Below the pieces are notes generated by a model. The model did no database searches. It saw only the letters and a program-made list of their open reading frames with translations, and had not been told where the DNA came from. A stretch of DNA of 6,506 nucleotides from NCBI GenBank assembly GCA_030426865.1, contig JAUHXN010000162.1:1-6506 (forward strand), written 5' to 3'. Position numbers and translations under genes: made by a program. The DNA comes from a bacterium. Lineage in GTDB: Bacteria > Bacteroidota > Ignavibacteria > Kapaibacteriales > UBA2268. This document shows positions 1 through 6,506 of this stretch, in pieces; within the stretch, counting starts at the first letter, position 1; every line of letters begins with the position of its first letter.

Positions 1-137
1 ACACATGAAACATCAGAAGGTATATGAGTTTCTTTATGCCAAATTTCAACAGATTCAGCACCTACATTTTTCGATGTTGCATAAAGTGCATCGTGATCAC
101 AATTTGAACCCGGAAATACTATAACACCAAATTTCAT
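1..137 (-). CDS. purQ: Phosphoribosylformylglycinamidine synthase, glutaminase subunit PurQ (partial, N-terminus only)
   Basis: Only the first 45 codons are present; the gene continues past the left edge. The visible protein begins [16 protein letters not shown], the conserved N-terminal strand and FPGSNCD loop of PurQ, a class I glutamine amidotransferase of the GATase_5 type. In this family PurQ hydrolyses glutamine and passes ammonia to PurL, which converts FGAR to FGAM in de novo purine synthesis in the cytoplasm. The catalytic cysteine and the His/Glu pair lie beyond the window, so catalytic integrity cannot be judged. The ATG lies one base after the purS stop (TAA-A-ATG), which suggests translational coupling and fits the obligate PurS-PurQ-PurL complex. 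A weak GCAGG sequence precedes the start. Identification rests on the N-terminal motif plus the purS neighbour, and both agree. Confidence 0.93.
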   Translation of the reverse strand, partial: MKFGVIVFPGSNCDHDALYATSKNVGAESVEIWHKETHIPSDVSC

Positions 138-138
138 T

Positions 139-396
139 TTATGCCTGCTCTAATATTTCAATTTCATAATCTTCAACTATAGGGTTAGCTATAATTTTCT
201 CACAAGCATCACGAACAAATTCTTCCGCTTGACCATCATTTTGAGCTGTAATATCAAGTTCCACATATTTCCCAATCCTTACGTTTTCCATTATGTCGTA
301 ATCCATAGAGTGTAGTGCTTGTTCAACTGCTTTACCTTGTACATCTAAGATGCCTTTTCTAAGAGTTATTTTAATCTTTGCTTTATAGGTATTCAT
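139..396 (-). CDS. purS: Phosphoribosylformylglycinamidine synthase subunit PurS
   Basis: This 85-residue protein has the normal PurS length. It shows the family pattern in order: an N-terminal beta strand ([13 protein letters not shown]), the [12 protein letters not shown] segment that leads into the first helix (about residues 20-32), [12 protein letters not shown] (about 38-49), and the C-terminal [12 protein letters not shown] (about 71-82). PurS is the small structural subunit that bridges PurQ and small-type PurL in FGAM synthase, so the organism should use the three-subunit form of the enzyme. It begins at ATG 32 bases after the pssA stop, with no clear Shine-Dalgarno sequence, and is followed one base later by purQ. 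I see no terminator or promoter between pssA and purS, so co-transcription with the lipid genes is likely but inferred. Confidence 0.95.
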   Translation of the reverse strand: MNTYKAKIKITLRKGILDVQGKAVEQALHSMDYDIMENVRIGKYVELDITAQNDGQAEEFVRDACEKIIANPIVEDYEIEILEQA

Positions 397-428
397 TTAT
401 ATTATGACCCACTTTTTAATAAATTAGT

Positions 429-1211
429 TTAATCGATATCATATTGTTGTGAAAAAGAATCATCACCTTCATCACTTAGATCCTCTTCTGGAATTCTCTT
501 ACTAAGTACCCAATGTAAAAAGTGCTTAATAGAGCTAAATATTATCCAAAAAAACATTACAGGAAATAAATGTTCTCCCTCGCTCAAAATTACTAATATT
601 ATAGATATTACGAATATTATGAGGAAAAATGGTTTTTCTTTGAAGTATTTCTTCGTTGGTCTTGGCATATTATCAAACTTAATGTTTGAAACCATAACCA
701 ATGATACTATTGCTGGTACTATATAATTTAAATAGATGACCGTTTGAGGGTCATACTTGCCAGATTGCTGAATGAAAACTATATATGATACGATTACTAG
801 TGCAGCAGAGGGGATAGGTAATCCTATAAAGTAGGATTTATCTTCCAAACTCGTAAGAGTCACATTGAATCTAGCAAGTCTAGTGGCACCTGCTAATGCA
901 GGGAAAGAAGCGAAAAGTATCCCTAACTCGCCACTTGTCGAAAAAGCAGCTTGATATAGCATATATGAAGGAGCTAATCCAAAAGTTACTGTATCACATA
1001 ACGAATCTAACTCTACACCAAATTCGCTTGCCGCATTTACCAATCTAGCTGTTATCCCATCAAACATATCAAAAAATGCACCTAACAGTATAAACATAGC
1101 TGCTTGCGTATAGTCTCCATTAGAAGAATATATTATAGATACAAATCCTGAAAATAGATTCGCTAGTGTGAGTAGATTGGGTACTATTGACCTTGTAAGT
1201 CTTATTGCCAT
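429..1211 (-). CDS. pssA: CDP-diacylglycerol--serine O-phosphatidyltransferase (phosphatidylserine synthase)
   Basis: This 260-residue integral membrane enzyme transfers phosphatidate from CDP-diacylglycerol to L-serine, giving phosphatidylserine and CMP. The CDP-alcohol phosphatidyltransferase signature is complete: D48, D51-G52, A55-R56, G65, D69 and D73, matching DxxDGxxAR-x8-GxxxDxxxD. The four aspartates bind the metal ions. The N-terminal PNLLTLANLFSGF is typical of type II, Bacillus-like PssA rather than the soluble E. coli type. Further hydrophobic segments lie near residues 12-28, 36-48, 88-108, 129-147, 157-175, 193-211 and 214-232. The last 20 or so residues form an acidic hydrophilic tail. 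The start ATG overlaps the psd stop by one base (TAATG), so the two consecutive pathway enzymes are probably translationally coupled. The closely related CDP-alcohol enzyme PgsA is less likely given the adjacent psd and the N-terminal sequence. Confidence 0.95.
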   Translation of the reverse strand: MAIRLTRSIVPNLLTLANLFSGFVSIIYSSNGDYTQAAMFILLGAFFDMFDGITARLVNAASEFGVELDSLCDTVTFGLAPSYMLYQAAFSTSGELGILFASFPALAGATRLARFNVTLTSLEDKSYFIGLPIPSAALVIVSYIVFIQQSGKYDPQTVIYLNYIVPAIVSLVMVSNIKFDNMPRPTKKYFKEKPFFLIIFVISIILVILSEGEHLFPVMFFWIIFSSIKHFLHWVLSKRIPEEDLSDEGDDSFSQQYDID

Positions 1212-1879
1212 TAATTTGTTTTATTTAGTTTTGCTATAATTGTTTCACCAGCAACGACTCTGTCACCGATTTTTACTAATATTTCAGCGTCTGGTTCCAA
1301 AGCAATATCCATTCTAGAACCAAATTTCATCATTCCAATTTTATCACCAACTTGAATAGAATCACCTACCTTTAACTCGCAAACTATTCTTCGAGCAACT
1401 AATCCAACTATTTGTTTATAGAAAACTTTTCCATATTTATTTTTAACACCTATTCGACTATGCTCATTTTTTTCAGATGATTTCGGGTGATATGCAACTA
1501 AATAATCGCCTGGAACATATTCGTAGAATTCTACCACTCCACTAACTGGAGTTCTATTTACGTGAACATCAATTGGAGAGAGGAATATACTCACTCTTTT
1601 CGATTCACCTTTTATATAATGTCGTTCATTCTCAACTTCCATCTGAACTATTTTACCATCAGCTGGCGAAATCACTATTGACTCATCTGCTAATGCTTCG
1701 GGTGGTATTGTTCTATCTGGATCACGAAAAAACCATAAAGTGAATAAAGCGAAAACTAATCCTAAACTTATGAATGAGTAAGTTAGAATCTTATTTTCCA
1801 CAAAGTATCCTGATATTAGCAATACTGCCGCAATACCAAGCATTATGAGGATGTTATCTGTACCGTATCTTGTTAGCAA
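1211..1879 (-). CDS. psd: Phosphatidylserine decarboxylase, short (archaeal-type) proenzyme
   Basis: This enzyme converts phosphatidylserine to phosphatidylethanolamine and CO2 at the membrane. The 222-residue proenzyme carries the FGS motif at residues 186-188. Self-cleavage between Gly187 and Ser188 would give a long beta chain and a short alpha chain of about 35 residues with an N-terminal pyruvoyl group. Asp74 (SPADGKI) and His106 (DVHVNR) are the likely partners of Ser188 in the self-cleavage triad. FFRDPDRTIP (50-59) follows two predicted membrane segments (about 11-26 and 31-49). FGS, rather than LGS, is usual in this short family. The chosen start is TTG, preceded in frame by stop codons and no ATG; the next ATG is codon 13. 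TTG retains an RYG...I segment resembling the family N-terminus, but the ATG cannot be excluded. The stop overlaps the pssA start. Confidence 0.93.
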   Translation of the reverse strand: MLTRYGTDNILIMLGIAAVLLISGYFVENKILTYSFISLGLVFALFTLWFFRDPDRTIPPEALADESIVISPADGKIVQMEVENERHYIKGESKRVSIFLSPIDVHVNRTPVSGVVEFYEYVPGDYLVAYHPKSSEKNEHSRIGVKNKYGKVFYKQIVGLVARRIVCELKVGDSIQVGDKIGMMKFGSRMDIALEPDAEILVKIGDRVVAGETIIAKLNKTN

Positions 1880-1904
1880 CTTATTTACTTTTTATTAATT
1901 TAAA

Positions 1905-1910
1905 ATTATA
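1905..1910 (-). promoter_or_regulatory. Candidate -10 element for psd-pssA-purS-purQ
   Basis: Read on the minus strand this is a perfect TATAAT, 25 bases upstream of the psd TTG codon, which would leave a leader of about 20 bases. The only good TTGACA on the same strand (1944-1939) is 28 bases away, too far for a standard -35 element, so the assignment rests on the -10 hexamer and location alone. In DNA this AT-rich such hexamers arise by chance. A minus-strand TATTTTTG (1956-1949), matching TAnnTTTG, is an alternative. Confidence 0.3.
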
Positions 1911-1916
1911 TATTTG
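1909..1916 (+). promoter_or_regulatory. Candidate TAnnTTTG (-7) element for dnaN
   Basis: TATATTTG fits the Bacteroidota -7 consensus TAnnTTTG. The decamer TATATTTGTA is identical to the one upstream of gyrB at 4677-4686. No TTG lies 17-23 bases upstream, so the -33 half is missing. If used, transcription would start near 1922 and give a leader of roughly 70 bases that includes the inverted repeat at 1930-1953. It partly overlaps the minus-strand TATAAT, so the two divergent promoters could compete. Confidence 0.3.
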
Positions 1917-1929
1917 TAAGTCTTTGATG

Positions 1930-1953
1930 TTTTGTAACTGTCAAAGTTCAAAA
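1930..1953. repeat. Imperfect inverted repeat in the psd/dnaN divergent region
   Basis: The left arm TTTTG-t-AACT (1930-1939) is complementary to the right arm AGTT-CAAAA (1945-1953). This gives nine pairs, a single bulged T at 1935 and a five-base loop (GTCAA). It lies between the two divergently transcribed genes, so it could be an operator for a dimeric regulator or a small hairpin in the dnaN leader. There is no run of T after it, so it is not an obvious terminator. The repeat is seen directly; function is unknown and chance occurrence in AT-rich DNA is possible. Confidence 0.4.
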
Positions 1954-1993
1954 ATAGAAAATAATTTAGACTTATTAATTGATTGAGCAAAAA

Positions 1994-3157
1994 ATGAATT
2001 TTACTGTTAACTTAAATGAATTCCAAGAAGCTGTAAATAAAACACTTCCTGCTATTCCACCTAAATCAACTTTACCTGTATTAGAACATCTAAAGTTTGA
2101 ACTTAATGATAATTTATTAGAAATTATATCTACAGACCAAGAAATAACGATAAAAACGCAATTAAATGTAGAAAATGCTACTTCTGGTAAAGTATTAGTT
2201 CCTGGTAGAAAGTTAAATGATATTTTGAAAGCTTTGGGAAAAACTGAAAAAATTACTTTCAACTCTAATACAGATAATTTCGAAATTGATCTTATTACAG
2301 ATTTTGGTGCTTATAAGATGAAAGGACTTAATAACGATGAATATATTGAATTACCAGAATTATTCGAATCTAATGTAGATGTTTCTGATAGTTCAGTAAT
2401 CGATAGTGCCTTACTTCCTAAAGAAGATATTATAAGATTAGCTGACAAAACAGCATTTGCTGTATCAAATGATGATTTCAGACCTGCTATGACTGGTGTT
2501 TTATTCCAATTTAGAGGACAGTTTTTAAATGCTGTTTCAACAGATAGTTATAGATTAGTAAAGTCAACATTTAATACTGAATCTGGTGAATTACCTGATG
2601 AACTTGATATAATTATACCATCAAGAACAATGGATATATTAAAAAAAGCTGATGACGCAGTACATTTTTCATTTATAAAAAATAATGATAAAGTAACTCA
2701 TATCAAGTTTAAAGTTGGTTCTACTATATATATATCTAGAATTATAGATGAAAAATTTCCTCCTTATGAGTCAGTAATTCCGTCAAATAATAATATATTT
2801 CTTTCAGTTAATAAGAATCAGCTTCAATCTGCAATAAAGAGAGTTGCTATATTTGCAAATGACATAACTAAACAAATTAGAGTTAAAATAGACCCGAATG
2901 AAATGACGCTTACAGCTCAAGATATTGATTCAGGTACTAAAGCTGATGAAAAAATTGCATGTTCTTTAGAAGGAGAACCAGTTGAAATTGGGTTTAACTA
3001 TAAGTTTTTAGATGAAGCTATCAGTCACATTAATAGTTCATCAGAGGGAGAGATTGTTTTCTCTTTGTCCGAGTCAAATAAACCTGCTCTTTTGATGCCT
3101 GAAAAAGGTTCTAAGGAACTATTAATGCTAATAATGCCTGTTAGGTTAAATAATTAG
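1994..3157 (+). CDS. dnaN: DNA polymerase III subunit beta (sliding clamp)
   Basis: This 387-residue protein has the usual length of the beta clamp. The clamp forms a ring-shaped dimer of three-domain subunits that encircles DNA and tethers DNA polymerase III and other clamp-binding proteins. Recognisable landmarks are MNFTVNLNEFQEAV at the start, STLPVLEHL (about 25-33), LVPGRKLNDILKAL (about 68-81), a second domain with DDFRPAMTGV and NAVSTDSYRL, the linker segment DEKFPPYESVIP, and the C-terminal LIMPVRLNN that forms part of the protein-binding pocket. I chose ATG at 1994 because it places the methionine at the normal family position. An in-frame TTG at 1979 would add only the five residues MIEQK and has no support from the family. 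dnaA is not upstream; the divergent neighbour is psd. A strong terminator follows the stop codon. Confidence 0.96.
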   Translation: MNFTVNLNEFQEAVNKTLPAIPPKSTLPVLEHLKFELNDNLLEIISTDQEITIKTQLNVENATSGKVLVPGRKLNDILKALGKTEKITFNSNTDNFEIDLITDFGAYKMKGLNNDEYIELPELFESNVDVSDSSVIDSALLPKEDIIRLADKTAFAVSNDDFRPAMTGVLFQFRGQFLNAVSTDSYRLVKSTFNTESGELPDELDIIIPSRTMDILKKADDAVHFSFIKNNDKVTHIKFKVGSTIYISRIIDEKFPPYESVIPSNNNIFLSVNKNQLQSAIKRVAIFANDITKQIRVKIDPNEMTLTAQDIDSGTKADEKIACSLEGEPVEIGFNYKFLDEAISHINSSSEGEIVFSLSESNKPALLMPEKGSKELLMLIMPVRLNN

Positions 3158-3174
3158 AATTACTTAAATCATTC

Positions 3175-3221
3175 AAAAGGGTAGGCATAATTGAATTATA
3201 GCTTACCCTTTTTTTATTTTT
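3175..3221 (+). terminator. Rho-independent terminator after dnaN, touching the recF start
   Basis: AAAAGGGTAGGC (3175-3186) pairs with GCTTACCCTTTT (3201-3212) over 12 positions, including one G-T wobble (3184/3203). The inner part continues with ATAAT (3187-3191) against ATTAT (3195-3199), leaving a three-base loop and one bulged A at 3200. A run of seven T (3209-3215), then A and five more T, follows and ends one base before the recF ATG at 3222. It begins 17 bases after the dnaN stop. The form is that of an intrinsic terminator and could reduce or attenuate read-through from dnaN into recF. Confidence 0.85.
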
Positions 3222-4373
3222 ATGAGATTAGATTCAATATACTTTCTTAATATTAGAAATCATAAACAAACTGAATTATATTTTAGTAAGCATATTAATG
3301 TTTTCTATGGGCTAAATGGTGCAGGTAAAACATCTATTCTTGAAGCAATTTCAATTGCAGCTATATCTAAGAGTTTTCAAAGTACTCCCGAAAATTCACT
3401 GATAAACTTCGAAGACAATTTATTTCTTTCAAGAGTTAATTCTATTAGGGATAGAGGTACTGATTTTTCAGTTGAAGTAAAGAAAGAAGCAGGATCTAGA
3501 AAGATCATTTCTTCTTCCTTTATGGAGAATATGAAGCCGAAAGATTTAATAGGGTCTATCCCTATAATTATACTATCACCTGATTATAAAGAAATAACTG
3601 CAGGATCACCTGAAAATAGAAGAAGATTTATAAATACTACTATTTCACAAATTAGTAATAACTATCTTAATAACTTATATTCTTACAGAAGGGTTCTTAA
3701 ACAACGAAATAACCTTTTTAATAAATTGAAAAAAGAAAGATACATTGATAAATCAGAATTAAATATATGGACTGAAAAATTAATAGATTATGGTACTAAA
3801 ATAATTTTAAAAAGAGCGGAATTCATAAGTGATTTCGAACAATATTATTTAAATAATTATGAGAAAGTTTCTGACAAAAAGGAAGAAGTAAATATCCGCT
3901 ATATGCCTTACGGGTTTGAGGATATAGATTATAAACATTTAAACGAAAATACAATTCATCAACGTTTGTGTAAATTACGAGATGAAAAAAGAAATGGGGA
4001 ATTGAATAGATATACTACACTGTTCGGGCCTCAAAAAGATGACTTAATATTGTCAATAAATAATGCTCCTGTAAAAGAAGCTGCTTCTCAAGGTCAACAT
4101 AAGACAGTTTTAATTAGCTTAAAATTAGCAGAATTTGATTACATGAAGCAGAAGCTAAACGAAACACCAATAGTATTATTAGATGACATATTCTCAGAGT
4201 TAGATGCTAAAAGAACTGAACTTGTAATACAAACTATATTATCTAATCTAGCACAGGCTTTTATAACAATCACTGAAGATGATAAAATTAAGAAAATTAT
4301 GAAACCATCGGAAGATTGTTATTATTTTTATGTGAATGAAGGAAAAGTTGAGAAAATGGATGAGGAAAATTAA
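3222..4373 (+). CDS. recF: DNA replication and repair protein RecF
   Basis: This 383-residue cytoplasmic SMC-like ATPase acts with RecO and RecR in directing RecA to single-strand gaps. The N-terminal IYFLNIRNHKQ resembles the canonical RecF opening LxNFRNY. Walker A is GLNGAGKT at residues 30-37. GPQKDD (259-264) corresponds to the conserved GPHRDD-type motif. The ABC signature is SQGQHKT (289-295), with His293 where Gln is more usual. Walker B is IVLLDDIFSELD (317-328), with the conserved SELDxxR ending. The protein is full length and intact. The ATG lies at the end of the terminator's T-run and has no Shine-Dalgarno sequence. I see no clear promoter between dnaN and recF, so expression may depend on terminator read-through or on a promoter inside dnaN. 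The stop codon directly abuts the next gene. Confidence 0.96.
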   Translation: MRLDSIYFLNIRNHKQTELYFSKHINVFYGLNGAGKTSILEAISIAAISKSFQSTPENSLINFEDNLFLSRVNSIRDRGTDFSVEVKKEAGSRKIISSSFMENMKPKDLIGSIPIIILSPDYKEITAGSPENRRRFINTTISQISNNYLNNLYSYRRVLKQRNNLFNKLKKERYIDKSELNIWTEKLIDYGTKIILKRAEFISDFEQYYLNNYEKVSDKKEEVNIRYMPYGFEDIDYKHLNENTIHQRLCKLRDEKRNGELNRYTTLFGPQKDDLILSINNAPVKEAASQGQHKTVLISLKLAEFDYMKQKLNETPIVLLDDIFSELDAKRTELVIQTILSNLAQAFITITEDDKIKKIMKPSEDCYYFYVNEGKVEKMDEEN

Positions 4374-4667
4374 ATGGGATTAGATAGAGAGCCTCAAAAA
4401 TTAAATAGTTTGATGGATTCTATTCAAAATCAATTCAATTTAACTGAAAAGAGAATTGTAGTTGATCTTAGAAATAATGTGGAGTCAATTATATCTGAAA
4501 GTTTTTCCAAGTCTGTCATAATATATGACTTAAAAGATGGTAAGCTTATATTAAAAGTGAGTAATCCTATTTGGAAAACCGAAATTCAATTACGTAAAGT
4601 TCAAATTGTTGAAAAATTCAACTCCTATTTAGGTGCTAATATCATTAAAAACATTGTCTTACATTGA
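4374..4667 (+). CDS. DUF721 (DciA-like) family protein
   Basis: This 97-residue protein matches the short single-domain DUF721 form found beside recF/gyrB in many bacteria. The visible family pattern is a helix-rich N-terminal half, then IYDLKDGKLILKVSNPIW (49-66 plus Trp67), a following helix (about 68-84), and the closing LGANIIKNIVLH. DUF721 includes DciA, the ancestral protein that helps load the replicative helicase DnaB; a helicase-loading role here is inferred from family and neighbourhood. The tryptophan often seen near the start of the domain appears to be replaced by Leu32 and the nearby VG pair is not kept, so this is a divergent member. The ATG follows the recF TAA with no gap, and GAGG (4362-4365) lies eight bases upstream inside recF, a better ribosome site than most genes here have. 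Both suggest coupled translation with recF. Confidence 0.85.
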   Translation: MGLDREPQKLNSLMDSIQNQFNLTEKRIVVDLRNNVESIISESFSKSVIIYDLKDGKLILKVSNPIWKTEIQLRKVQIVEKFNSYLGANIIKNIVLH

Positions 4668-4684
4668 ATAAATAGTTATATTTG
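4654..4684 (+). promoter_or_regulatory. Candidate gyrB promoter (TTG-N20-TAnnTTTG)
   Basis: TTG at 4654-4656, a 20-base spacer, and TATATTTG at 4677-4684 fit the -33/-7 arrangement described for Bacteroidota primary sigma factors. Transcription would begin around 4690, leaving a leader of about 35 bases before gyrB. The -33 element falls inside the end of the DUF721 gene. No terminator is seen between the two genes, so gyrB may also be reached by read-through. The motif is short and AT-rich, so location and spacing carry most of the weight. Confidence 0.45.
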
Positions 4685-4726
4685 TATTAAGCATAAAAGA
4701 GAAATTAAAAACCAACGAGAGTTTAA

Positions 4727-6506
<1,780 letters not shown>

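Noticed and set aside
1939..1944. Perfect TTGACA (-35) on the minus strand upstream of psd
   Set aside because: No -10-like hexamer lies 16-18 bases downstream; the nearest TATAAT is 28 bases away, and the sequence coincides with the loop region of the inverted repeat.
1979..1993. TTG start adding MIEQK to DnaN
   Set aside because: The ATG at 1994 gives the normal DnaN N-terminus and length; the extension matches nothing in the family.
1975..2262. A 95-codon minus-strand open frame opposite the start of dnaN
   Set aside because: It lies wholly antisense to the well-supported dnaN coding sequence apart from its last few codons, has no recognisable domain or start context, and is explained by the AT-rich codons of dnaN read backwards.
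2725..2735. TATATATATAT run inside dnaN
   Set aside because: It is an 11-base run that encodes an ordinary clamp strand in frame; it is too short to be a meaningful repeat in DNA of this composition.
3222..4373. RecF signature with His293 in place of the usual Gln
   Set aside because: The rest of the signature, Walker A and Walker B are intact; a single Q/H change at this position is not evidence of lost activity.
4668..4726. Possible terminator or small RNA between the DUF721 gene and gyrB
   Set aside because: The 59-base gap has no stem followed by a T-run; only the promoter-like element and a weak GAGAG ribosome site are visible.

Overview
The window is a chromosomal housekeeping region of an AT-rich bacterium; hand counts over 420 bases give about 35% G+C. 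Several features point to the Bacteroidota/Chlorobiota/Ignavibacteriota (FCB) lineage. These are the order dnaN-recF-DUF721-gyrB with a short DUF721 protein, mostly weak or absent Shine-Dalgarno sequences, a TTG-N20-TAnnTTTG promoter-like element before gyrB, and a short-type phosphatidylserine decarboxylase next to pssA. A separate purS gene fits the Chlorobi/Ignavibacteria/Kapabacteria side better than typical Bacteroidia, which generally use one long PurL. The taxon is an inference from gene content, not an identification.

Layout. Bases 1-1879 hold a compact minus-strand cluster, in transcription order psd, pssA, purS, purQ (purQ runs off the left edge). psd and pssA overlap by one base, purS follows after 32 bases, and purQ after one base. 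A 114-base divergent intergenic region (1880-1993) separates this cluster from a plus-strand replication and repair cluster: dnaN, a rho-independent terminator, recF, a DUF721 (DciA-like) gene starting directly after the recF stop, a short promoter-bearing gap, and gyrB, which runs off the right edge with about 593 codons present. No gene-free stretch exceeds 300 bases.

How the genes work together. PssA makes phosphatidylserine and Psd decarboxylates it to phosphatidylethanolamine, two consecutive membrane-lipid steps. PurS and PurQ are the small subunit and glutaminase of FGAM synthase in purine synthesis. DnaN is the replicative sliding clamp, RecF acts in gap repair, DUF721/DciA-type proteins are linked to loading the replicative helicase, and GyrB is the ATPase subunit of DNA gyrase. 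dnaA, the usual neighbour upstream of dnaN, is not in the window.

I found no mobile element, CRISPR array, RNA gene, broken gene or unknown multi-gene system. The points worth a second look are regulatory or organisational: a strong terminator ending only bases before the recF start codon, the strand switch at dnaN without dnaA, a mixed lipid/purine cluster, and an imperfect palindrome in the divergent promoter region.
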